From the NCBI RefSeq assembly GCF_963678975.1, contig NC_089285.1, positions 11,704,694 to 11,768,693 of the forward strand: a stretch of 64,000 nucleotides of DNA, given 5' to 3'. The position numbers and the translations under genes are program-made. Of the stretch, positions 43,414-53,831 are shown one piece after another. Positions within the stretch are counted from its first letter, which is position 1. Each line of letters opens with the position of its first letter. The stretch is from Dysidea avara (lineage: Eukaryota > Porifera > Demospongiae > Dictyoceratida > Dysideidae). The notes beneath the pieces were generated by a model, which was not told the DNA's origin, searched no databases, and saw only the letters and a list, made by a program, of their open reading frames with translations.

Positions 43414-46400
43414 CAGGCCCGTACGCAGAGAATTTAAAAGGGGGGTTCTAGTTTGACCTAGTAGGTGATCCTAGACGCGGGGGTCTGGGGGCTGTGTGTG
43501 CCCCCAGACGCTGACAAACCTGTGATATTTTAACATTAAAAATATGCCTAAATGAAGGTTTCTGCCACACCAAAGCAAAGTGGCCACAACACACATTATA
43601 ACTACTATACATACCTATTTAGCAGATAATAACAACTGTCTGTAATATAATGTACAAAACTTCATATAGCTAGCTAGCTAGTACTTATGTAGTTATAATA
43701 AGACATACCTTGCTATATAGCTAGATACACTCTTGCTAATCTGTATTGCTAAATAACATGTTAACATGTTCAATCCTTCGAGGGTGTTTCTCTATGAACT
43801 TCTTGCAAACAGTATCTACATCAATCTTGACATCGTAATTACAATGTATCAATGTCAGTGAAGTCAATCTTTGTTCAGTTTGAGAGCATCGCATGTAGTT
43901 GTTTAATCTGCGGAGAGCAGAGGCAAAACGTTCACATGAACACGATGTTAATGGCAACGTTGCAAAAAGTTTTAGCAAGGTAAATATGTTTGGAAAGCTG
44001 CCAGATTCTTTTAGTGTACTTGAAAGAGTTTGAGGTCTGCCTGCAAAAGACATAGCAAGCCATTTCAATTTCCAGCGATGTAACTCTTCATCTATAACAT
44101 CAGGATTTTGCAAGTCATCCTTATAAAAATTCACAACTTCTCTGATATTGCAGGTGGCTAACTCTTCTGTAATATTGGTAGGAATCAATCTCTGAATTCC
44201 AACTGCCTGTTTCATATGTGCGTCAAACCTATATGACAGATTACTGATTAGATGATCGAGGAAGGGAATGATCACTACTTTTTGAAGTAATCCTCTATGG
44301 AAGTAAACTGTGTAGTTGCTCGGTGACTTTGTCTTTGACTTATTCGTGGCATAGTTATGGCAATGTTTGATTTTGCTGCAATTCTGCTACTGTGCTTGAA
44401 TATTCTGAGTATACTCATCTGCTTTTTCCCTCAAAGAGTTTAGGTTTCTGGATGCTTCTTCAACGTGTGCAACTCCAGATACAATATCTTGATTTTTCCC
44501 TTGAAGCTTTTCAAGTAGTAAAGGGAACGTTGCAATGTTACCAAGCAAAAAATAAATTCAAACGATTCCAAGATCTTAAGGTAAGCCATGGCATTTCTTT
44601 TATCATCAGCAGCCCAATTGTCATTAAACAATTCAAAATTGTCATCACCGTATATAATGACCTCACACATGTGAAGCAAGAAAGGGTGACTTAAAGCAAA
44701 TCTCTCCCAGCCATCAATATTCTCTACCCAGCGAGTTATACAGACATTCAGCAGTGGAAAACGTGACTGAACAGCCCCACACTGAATTCCTTTATGATAT
44801 ATTGCTTTCAAGAGCTCTTCTCGCTTGGGAGAAGACATAATCCATATTGTAATTCCCTTTACTTGGCTAATGCAGTTTTGTATTGGTGAAAGAGCAAGAA
44901 TTTACGATTGCAAGATTCAGTGAATGACCAGCACAATGAGTATATAAAGCTTTGCTCTGAATTTCTCAGATTTTTTTTTGAACACCTGATCGTTCTCCGG
45001 CCATAGTTGATGCTCCATCATAACCTTGACCTCGCAGTTCATTCAGTGAAAGTCCAGCCCCCAACAGCATTCCTTTGATCGCATTTGCAATATCTTGTGC
45101 TATAACCCTCTCTAATTTCGCATAACCTATAAAATCCTCCCTGATTTCAAAATTGCCATCAACAAACCTAACACAAATTGGTAGGTGTTCTGTATTGTGA
45201 GAAGACACTTCATCAGCAAGCACAGAATAAAATTCAGCTTTTTAAACTTCTTCAATAATGTTGGCCTGTATTATATCAATCCCTATAACATCAATGATAT
45301 CATTTTGTGATCTTGGGGATATGTACGTTGCATTTCTAGCTTGTGGATATTGCAAATGAGCCTTTAGTATTTCATGATGCTCCGCGTAGTCTTTCAGTAG
45401 CGCCAAAAAATTCCCGGATTTTTTGATGAATTTATGTCTTCTTTGTCCCCGCAAAATGCCAAGCCTTGCTTTCCCAAAAAAGGACAGCACGGACAATTTG
45501 TTGGAGAATATGTTTATTCTGAATTACGCGAGTTTGAAGCCGAGTGTCACTGATAATGTCAATTCGACATGATGTTGGATTGACATTGGAATCCTTCAGA
45601 GCATCAGCAGCTTACATACAGTCACGATGGTAAACAAGATGGGAGTGCTTTGTGAGAGTATCACTGATTTTGACCCAATTGTTAAATGGTTTATTTACAA
45701 GAATTCCTTTCTCATGTCGACTATTTGATGACAGGAGTATAGCACAAGGACCACAAAACACCATCTAATTTTGTACTATACCGTAACCATGGGTACTTGT
45801 TCATCCAAGTTATTTTAAACTTGCGATTGCATCCATGTGAGAAAGTAGAAGGTAGAACTCGTGGTGGTGGATTGTGCTTAAAAATATAGGAATACTTTTC
45901 AGAATTTGATAAACTGTTGAGTGTGTGGCATTTTTCGTCTATTGACTTCGTTGGTGCTAGCAAACCACCAATATCTGTGCATGTCTCTGGAGGTAATTCA
46001 GAGGTATGACATTGCCTTAGTGGCTCTGCTATTGCAGCGGTACAGCCCTCCGTCACGGCAACATTGTGGACTGTTGATTGAGCTTCTGCTTCACCACTAG
46101 TATCTGGTTCTTCATCACTAATCACGAAGAGAGAATCGATTTCATCGGGCTAATTGTCACCGATATCATTATCACTATTATCACTACCTACGGAAGACTG
46201 TGATGATGATGATGACAATATTTCAATTGCAGGTTGGACATCATCACCCTTGTCAAACTGGGAACTGTCAGATTGTATGTCTACAAATGAATGCATATCA
46301 ATGATAGCAGCAACTCCATAACATTTTATCACTACGTTATAGAATAGTTATGTGCAAAATTACAGCAATATAGCTACATACACAGCTGCTGTATGTATAG

Positions 46401-46829
46401 CTGCTATGCAGCTGGCCGGCAGTACTAGCTGTACAATGGCTTACCTTGATTTCCTTCATTTTCCACTGATTTCTTTGTAGTAGGAAAGTAGCCTCTTATA
46501 TCAGAATCATTATTGCGAATCCGCTTCATGAAGGCGCTTATATACGTGTATCACAACCACCACGTGCAGGTCATTAAAAATTGATTAAACGCCAAAAGAT
46601 ATAATTATAATTATTATATTCGTGCGTGATGGATTATGGTTTGCACCTCGATCGTGGCATCTCTCGTGGCGAGACGTTCCGAACCGTTCACTAGTTGCCA
46701 CGTATGAATAGCGTGATGTACAGCGAATAAGGTTTTTATTTAACATTTATAAACAAAGTTAATTTAAGACCACCAAAATAGGGGGTTCAGTCGAACCCTC
46801 TCGAACCCCCCCCCCTGCGTACGGGCCTG
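43414..46829 (-). mobile_element. TTF-type hAT transposon with CAGGCCCGTACGCAG ends
   Basis: Left end CAGGCCCGTACGCAG and right end CTGCGTACGGGCCTG are inverted and followed by G- or C-rich tracts, about 3.4 kb apart. Flanks (TCAAAAAA and AAATAAAA) do not give a clear duplication. A decayed transposase runs on the minus strand. Confidence 0.88.
43736..46332 (-). pseudogene. hAT transposase: TTF zinc finger, DUF4371, dimerisation domain
   Basis: 46332-45721 has an acidic Ser-rich start (one TAG at about 46150), then the TTF finger segment (CTDIGGLLAPTK, NPPPRVLPSTFSHGCNRKFK, YPWLRYSTKLDGVLWSLC). 45496-45242 and 45223-44966 show DUF4371 (NFLALLKDYAEHHEILKAHL, LLGAGLSLNELRGQGYDGAS). 44838-44440 continues it (LNVCITRWVENIDGWERF). 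44275-43736 is the hAT C-terminal domain (LFATLPLTSCSCERFASALR). This layout is that of ZMYM1-like hAT proteins. Four or more frame breaks make it inactive. Confidence 0.88.
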
Positions 46830-47232
46830 AAATAAAAATGCTGGCTGGAAAACCTGTGTACATGTGTGGCGAAGTGATGAGAAAAGGATTAAAATGACAA
46901 ATTTACAGAAGACGATAGGCATCTGTGTGGTAAGAGTGTTATAACCCTCCCACCCACATGTGTTTTTCACAAGAAGCTGATGAGAAACAAGTTATCTTAT
47001 TGTAGTCGCCTAACTAAACTAAATCTTTTAGTACTGCATGCTGAATTAGTATTATAATACCTGCAGTTTAGTAAGTATTAGTGATAGTACAGTACTGATG
47101 CTAAGAATATATACTTAGTCATACTTATTCATTGCTTTAAAAAAAAGTGATCACTAGTAGGTGTATTAGAATTATCGTCCTATACTACTTGAGAAGTAGA
47201 ATCAGATTAAAAAACATCCTATATGCTTTTGT
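46830..47232. other. Stretch without recognised genes
   Basis: AT-rich sequence between the hAT end and the second BEL. A GAGAAACAAGTTATCT..ATTGTAGT segment (46981-47007) recurs at 51287-51312, so part of it is a dispersed repeat. Confidence 0.5.
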
Positions 47233-48360
47233 TTGTGCATAAAAGATCTCTCTAAGTTTTTGTCTGGCATATTGGACAGTATCGAGGTAAATGATATCGA
47301 AGCAGATGTCTTAGAGTCGGAGACTATAAGCGATAGAATTGTGCAATCAAGAGGTGAGATTGATGCGTATTTATCGAAGACAGCTGTTACACACGTGACA
47401 CACCCTGCGCCTATAATTAGTCCACCTCAAGAAGTTAATAAGGAAGGCGCTTCTCTTTCTCCTTCGCTTGCTAGTGAAATCGAGCGGAATTTGTCATCTG
47501 TTAAGGATCCATCAGTGGCGAAGGTTGCTGGAGCAAGGCCTAAATTGCCGAAGCTGCATCTGCCAAAGTTCTCGGGAGACGTCACGAAATTCAAGAGCTT
47601 TTGGGATAGCTTTGATAGTGCCATTCATAGAAACCCTGACCTCTCTGAGATTGATAAATTTAATTATTTGAAGGCGCTGTTAGACAGACCGGCAGCTACT
47701 ACTATACAAGGACTTTCATTGTCCGAGGCTAACTACACAGCAGCTGTGGAGCTCATTAAGGAACGATACGATAAAACTAAACAAGTCATCGCTGCACACA
47801 TGGATGAACTGATAAAGACACCAGCATGTAGTGGAGACAAGGCGTGCTGTGTATGATAAGATCAATGTACATGTAAGAGGACTCGATTTGTTAGGCATTG
47901 TAACAGGGTAGTATGGTAGTGTATTATTCCCTGTAATCATGGTAAAATTGCTGCAGGATGTAAGACTCCAGATTGCAAGAGTTACCACAAGAGACATGTG
48001 GGACATAGAGGAATTAATGCAAGTGATCAACTCCGAGGTAGAAGCAAGAGAGATGACTGAGAGAATAAAGATAAATGAAACCAGGAAACTTGATAAAATC
48101 TTCCAAGGAAGAGTGCCATGCCCACAACTTCTTTTCTTACTAAAGATGGAGGCTCTAATGAACGAAGATGCGTTTATTGTAAGGCTGACCATTATTCCGC
48201 TGGTTGTTCAAAGATTGGTGAGCCAACAAGGCGTAAAGAAGTATTTAAGAAAGAAGGTAGATGCTTCCTCTGCCTTTCAATTGGGCATCGTGCCAGTGAT
48301 TGTGGTTCACACAGACGTTGTAGAAGGGAAAAGATACCATCAGTCGTTATGTGAAACAGC
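47233..48360 (+). pseudogene. BEL gag: DUF1759 and zinc knuckles
   Basis: Frame 47233-47856: LPKLHLPKFSGDVTKFKSFW, DSAIHRNPDLSEIDKFNYLK and ALLDRPAATTIQGL, the DUF1759 signature. After a stop near 47856, 47939-48110 has DMWDIEELMQVINSEVEARE, and 48118-48354 has CVYCKADHYSAGC and CFLCLSIGHRASDC knuckles. Separate frames show at least two shifts. Confidence 0.87.
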
Positions 48361-48677
48361 ATCTATCCGTCCTGACAAGAGTACAGAAGTGTCACCTGAT
48401 AACAGTGGTCAAAATGTCATTGTTAGAGTAAGTCCTGTGTTCTTCTACAGACCGCTCGTACTTATGCTTACACAGTTGAGGACGAATTGGTACCAGTTCC
48501 GGTACTCCTGATCAATCATCGTATGTGTCACAACCGTTGAAATCAAGGCTTGGAGTAAGTCCATTGAGAAGAGAACAGCTAACTCTGAACACCTTTGGTA
48601 ATGAGCATTTTAGTAAAAGAGAATGTGACTTGATTAGAGTTATACTAGTAGGAAAGTATGGTTAAGATGTAGATATT

Positions 48678-49810
48678 GTGGCACTAAGCTTCCCAGCCAT
48701 ATGTTCACCTCTGCAAGGACGAATCAATATTGAACAGCACCCACAACTGCTCGATTTGGAATTGGCTGATGTTTCTACTGATGAACACGTTTCTGATACG
48801 ACTGATATGTTGATTGGGTCGGACCACTACTGGGATGTGGTTGCTGGTGATATTGTTCGCAGTGGTGAGAAATTAGTAGCTGTGAGCAGCAAGTTTGGCT
48901 GGCTTTAGTCAGGTCCTATCCACTCTGTTGTGAAGGAGAATGACTATTCCATATCAAATTTAATCTTAGAAGGAAGTGAAGAAGTAGAGTCAATGAACCA
49001 TGGCACTGACTTAACCAGAGAATTGCGGCATTTTTGGGACACAGAAGCCATTGGCATCACAGAAACTGTTACTGATCTCGAAAAGGGCTCCTGCTTTACA
49101 GAAATAGCATACGATTGGAGCATTAGTAGATACAAAGTGAAGTTGCCATGGAAAACTGATTGCAGACCTTTGTCAAGTGGATATGATATGTGTGTATCTA
49201 GGCTGTGACAGTTAGAGTTGAGGTTATACATAAACAAGTCCTTGTTTGAAAATTATAATGGCATTATTGAAAGGCAGTTACAAGATTCGATTGTTGAGAG
49301 AATTACTGGAGTTCGTGATTTTAAAGATTGCCACTTTTTACCCCATCATGGTATAACACGAGAAGACAAAGAAACCACTAAGTTACGTATAGTATTTGAT
49401 GGTTTAGCCAAAGATTTCAAGACAGTGTATTCGTTGAATGGCTGTTTGGAGAAGGGACCTAACCGAATCCCTCACATATTTACATTGGTGAGGTTCAGAA
49501 GGAATTCAATTGGACTCATGGTTGACATTGAGAAAGCCTTTCATCAAATTGTTATTGATGAGTCTGATCGTGACGTGTTACGTTTTTTGTGGTTCAATGA
49601 CATTAACAAGGACAAGCCAGAGATAGTTCAGTGTAGATTCCGCAGGTTGGTATTCGGATTAACTACAAGTCCTGCTATTCTTGCTGAGATAATTCAGCAT
49701 CACCTGACACGTTACTTGTTCACTGAACCACGTATTCTGATTTGATGGCTGATTAATTTTACGTTGATGATTTTACTAGCGGAGCAAGTACCATTGAGGA
49801 AGGTATGGAG
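48678..49810 (+). pseudogene. BEL protease end and reverse transcriptase
   Basis: 48678-48908: DMLIGSDHYWDVVAGDIV, ending at a TAG inside KFGWL.SGP. 48930-49208: RELRHFWDTEAIGI and SRYKVKLPWK. 49218-49745: FLPHHGITREDKETTKLRIVF, MVDIEKAFHQIVI (first Asp) and VFGLTTSPAIL. After a stop the YVDDFTSGAS box is at about 49760-49790. Then the MITE at 49811 interrupts it. Confidence 0.88.
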
Positions 49811-50166
49811 TAGGGCTGGGACGAAGCTTCGAATGCTTCGTGGGTTCGAAGGTTAAGTAAACTTCAATAAGCATTTGGAAAGTGCATAGCAGCAGTACTG
49901 CATGACGCGATCGATCGATTGCAAATGGGCGTGTCTGCTATACTACAATCATGCACAGGTAAACACCAAGTAATGGCTAAAAATACGATTGCCATGCATT
50001 ATCTATTACTTTATAAGGTGTTTTAAGGCTGAAAGGTAAAACCGAAGAAGGATGTGCATAAATACAAGAAAACCTGTAACTTGAAAGCTAACACCGAAGC
50101 TTCGAATGTTCGAACATTTTATTAGCGAATATTCGAAGGTAAATCTCAATATTCGTCCCAGCGCTA
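49811..50166. mobile_element. 356-base hAT-type MITE with perfect target duplication
   Basis: Ends TAGGGCTGGGACGAA and TTCGTCCCAGCGCTA are inverted; GTATGGAG flanks both sides (49803-49810, 50167-50174). Interior is rich in TTCGAA motifs and non-coding. It splits BEL RT. A possibly related end lies at 63558. Confidence 0.95.
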
Positions 50167-50754
50167 GTATGGAGATCTATTAGAAGGCCGAGGCATTAAT
50201 GAAGAGTGGAGGATTCAATTTGCGTAAATGGAAAACAAATACTGTGCACTTGCAGAATAGAATTGATCAAGTAGAGTTTGACCCAGCATTAGATCAGAAG
50301 CCTGAGCCAGACACGTTGGTGAAAATACTAGGATTGAGCTGCCACTAAACGATCCGTTTTAAAGGTATCAGTCAAGCTGTTTGATCCCTTGGGACTACTT
50401 AGTCCATTTGTTATAAGCACTAAGGTGTTGTTCCAACGGCTCTGTATTGACAAGATTGAATAGGATCAGGTTCTAGAAGGAGAATGGTTGAAGTGGTGGA
50501 ATCAATTCTGTGGTGGACTCTAAGTGTTGTCAAGTGTCAAAATTCCCAGGTGCTATTACTTGCCAGATGAAACAATAGTTATGAATCAGATCCATGGATT
50601 TTCAGATGCTTCTGAACGAGCATATGCTGCAGTTGTGTATCTCAGGTCAGTATATCGTAGTGGTAATATCAGTGTTTCTCTTGTAGCGTCTAAAACTCGG
50701 GTTGCTCCCTTGAAAAAGCAAACTATACCACGTCTTGAACTGCTTGGGGCTAAC
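50167..50754 (+). pseudogene. BEL connection and RNase H, truncated
   Basis: Resumes after the MITE with [36 protein letters not shown], then frame 50524 onwards with QIHGFSDASERAYAAVVYLR (RNase H Asp) and TIPRLELLGA, stopping where the MITE-like repeat starts at 50755. Confidence 0.85.
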
Positions 50755-51033
50755 GATCGAGGTACTCTAATAGAGCAGTCAAGTAATTACTCTAATAGAG
50801 CAATCAAAGCTACAGCTTGTAGTCACCATATTTGCCCTATAGTTAGTTATAGTACTTAGTAGCTATTTACAGTTTAAAGCATTAAATGTATTGTAATTGC
50901 TAACCAAAAATAGCTTAAAATCCCTCTCAGAGCTTCTAAAATCTCAAAATTTTTCCGGAGAATTGCCATCAGATGCCTTATTTAGCTATACCAATTTTCA
51001 GAAACCCCTTTTTAAGAATCCTAGATCCGCCAC
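50755..51033 (-). repeat. Partial copy of the CAGTGGCGGATCTAG MITE
   Basis: The reverse complement matches 31218-31490 closely (same AAAGGGGTTTCTGAAAATTG and TGCTTTAAACTGTAAATAGC segments and both CTCTATTAGAG cassettes). It ends BEL homology inside RNase H. Confidence 0.88.
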
Positions 51034-51469
51034 TAGTTAATGTAGGTATAGCACACAGATAGTGATGCACAACATATTTTAGACGCTATATTGATGTCCA
51101 TATGAAGATGGGCATGTGTATGTGTGTTGCTTGGCTGAGTGGCGTGCCCACCCAGTGCCCAGGTAAAGTAAAATGTCTAGATACGCTACTGACCGTACTT
51201 GTGGAAGAATTGTAACACACAAAAGAACCATGCTTTTGTCATGTGCAATAATGAGTGCACACAATTTTGATGTGGGCGGTTTATGAGAAACAAGTTATCT
51301 CATTGTAGTGGCCTTACTATAAAGCTATTAATATTAGTTTAGCTCTTGTTCAAAAACTTAAAAACAATGTTTCTAGTATAGTTCAAGTTCTGTTTAATTA
51401 GAATATAATGGAATTATACTTTAGTTCTAGTTCCTAGAACTAAAAAAGAAAAGGCGATGAAGAACGGGA
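51034..51469. other. Stretch without recognised genes
   Basis: Contains a GAGAAACAAGTTATCT repeat shared with 46981 and an imperfect palindrome AGTTCTAGTTCCTAGAACT at 51423-51441. No coding evidence. Confidence 0.5.
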
Positions 51470-51768
51470 ACTGGTTTTATTATCTTGAGTCCACAATTGC
51501 AGTGTTGTCCTTGACTTGTAGAAGTGAGTCCGAAAATACTTTGATACTAGCAAACCTGTTACCAACATTTATGCCAGCAAATTTGAGCTAATCAATATTA
51601 ACCTCGTCCTTGATGTTCTTTTCTTCCAGTTTCTTCAGGTACTGAAGTTCACAGTGAAATGCCACTTCTTGGATGTATTTTATCCAAAATGTTTCTACAC
51701 TAGCAATTTCCTCTGCTCTCAAGAAATGCTCCCTGTCATTTGTTCTACTCCTTCTTAGTGGGGTAAAA
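51470..51768 (-). pseudogene. BEL fragment before integrase
   Basis: Reverse translation gives RAEEIASVETFWIKYIQEVA, then FHCELQYLKKLEEKN, resembling the segment between RNase H and integrase in BEL polyproteins (E..A...WIK..Q...F..E..YL). One TAG interrupts it. It is in opposite orientation to the BEL at 47233. Confidence 0.5.
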
Positions 51769-51774
51769 TGGAAT

Positions 51775-51960
51775 CAGTGGCGGATCTAGGATTTTAAAAG
51801 TTGGTATAGCTGAATAGGACATTTGATGACATTTGTCCAGAAAATGTAGAGATTTTAAAAGCTCTGAGATAGGATTTTAGGCTATTTTTAGTTACCAATT
51901 GTAATAAATCCAATGCTTTAAACTGTAAACACTATAGCTAACTATAGGACAAATATGGTG
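51775..51960 (+). repeat. 5' part of the CAGTGGCGGATCTAG MITE
   Basis: Begins CAGTGGCGGATCTAGGATTT and follows 31218 to the ACTATAGGACAAATATGGTG segment, where the diverged satellite takes over. Confidence 0.88.
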
Positions 51961-53823
51961 TGAACCGTGCCGCTCTGATACTGTGAACCAATGTAATTGA
52001 TTGTTTAGAAACTTTATGCTGGGTTATTTTCAACCATGTTATTCGGTAAAAGTGAACTATGTTATGCATCATTTAACCATGTTACTGCATAATAATAACC
52101 ATTTTAATGTATTATTGTGAACCACATTAATTGATTGCTTGAGGAGATGATACTGGGTTAGCTTTAACTATGTTACTGTGAAAATGAACCATTGATTGTG
52201 TAATTGTGTATCATTTTACCAGATTAGGTAGAACGGTTTAACTTGTTTAGTTCTACATGTAGTACTGGGAGAACCTTACTGCTGTGATATTGTGAACCGT
52301 TTTACAGGTTTGTTTGGTTAGTGCTAAAAACATTTTCATGTTCAGTCTGAGAACCACTATAATGTGTTAGCTTACACTATGTTACTAGGTAAGTGTGAAC
52401 CATAGTAATTGATTGTTTAGAAACTTTATGGTGGTTTTTTGAGTAACAATACTGGGTATATAGCATGAACTATGTTGATCCATTAATGATTACACTGGAG
52501 TATGTTTAACCATGTTACTCGCTGTGTATGAACCATTATAATGTATTATCGTGAACTATTTTAATTGATCACTAAGAGCCATTATACTGGTTTAGCATTA
52601 AAATGCTATTGGGAAAAGTATCATTTCATTGTGTAATTGTGTACCATATCTTGATGTGATGGTTAGAGCATTATTCTTATTTAGTTTTAAGAGCATGAAC
52701 TATTTTACTTGATTACTAACAAACATTTCATTTTATAAATTTTTAATAACCGATTACTGGATAAGTGTGAACCTTTTAGCTGTGATTTTGTGAACCATTT
52801 TACAGGCTTGTTTGGTTAGTAGAAGAAGTATTATCGTGTTATGTCTTAGAACCACTGTATTGTGTAGTTTACTTTATGTTACTGGGTAAGTGTGAACTGC
52901 AGTACTTTGATACTGTGAACCACTTTAATTGATTGCTTAGAAACTTTATACTCAGTTATTTTCTACAATGTTACTGGGTGTTATGAACTAGGTTATTGCA
53001 TTAATAATTACACTTGAGTATGTTCAACCATGTTACTTGGTACGTATGAATCATTTTAATGAATTATCGTGAATTGTTCTGATTGATTGGTTAGAATGGT
53101 ACTGGGAAAATGAACCATTTTATTTTGCAATCGTGTATCACTTTACAAGATCAGCTAGAACTGTTATGCTGGGTTAATTTTAAAAGTGTTACCGTAAAAG
53201 TGTGAGCAGTTTTATGTGTAATTGCAAACTGTTACACAGGATTTATTAGAACCACTACACTAAATTATTTTACATGCAATTATGTCTGGATTGGTTACAA
53301 CCGTTGTAATAGGTTAGTTTGGACTATTTTTGGTTTTAGCTTACACTATGTTACTAGATAAGTGTGAACCGTAGTAATTGATTGTTTAGAAACTTTATGG
53401 TGGTTTTTTGAGTAATAATACTGGGTATATAGCATGAACTATGTTGATAAATTAATGATTACACTGCAGTATGTTTAACCATGTTACTTGCTGTGTATGA
53501 ACCATTATAGTGTATTATTGTGAACTATTTTAATTGATCACTAAGAGCCATTATACTGGTTTAGCATTCAAATGTTATTGGGAAAAGTATCATTTCATTG
53601 TGTACCATATCTTGATGTAATGGTTAGAGCATTATTCTTATTTAGTTTTAAGAGCATGAACTATTTTTCTTGATTACTAACAAACATTGCATTGTATAAT
53701 TTTTTTTAACAGATACTAATAAAACTCATACTAAAACTCATACTAATAAAACTCAATAATACTGGTACCCAGTATTATTTTCAAAAAACCACTATAAAGT
53801 TTCTAAACAATCAATTACAATGG
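51961..53823. repeat. Diverged satellite with GTGAACC(A/G)TTTTA-type units
   Basis: Degenerate units of roughly 65-75 bases contain TGAACCATTTTAAT, TGATTGCTTAGAAACTTTAT and ACCATGTTACTGGGTAA. Superimposed is a long direct repeat: about 52368-52735 recurs at 53340-53700 with only a few changes. The array continues in inverted orientation at 56123-56540, beyond the inserted hAT. No coding capacity. Confidence 0.9.
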
Positions 53824-53831
53824 TTCACAAT

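Larger units (their letters stand above)
47233..50754 (+). mobile_element. Second BEL/Pao relic, LTRs not found
   Basis: Plus strand, BEL order: DUF1759, zinc knuckles, protease remnant, RT, RNase H. It is interrupted by a 356-base MITE (49811-50166) and truncated at 50754 within RNase H, where a MITE-like repeat begins. Sequence clearly differs from the BEL at 9180-13774, so it is a separate family. Confidence 0.9.

Noticed and set aside
43265-43456. Plus-strand frames across the hAT left end
   Set aside because: They run across the terminal repeat and have no protein-like features.
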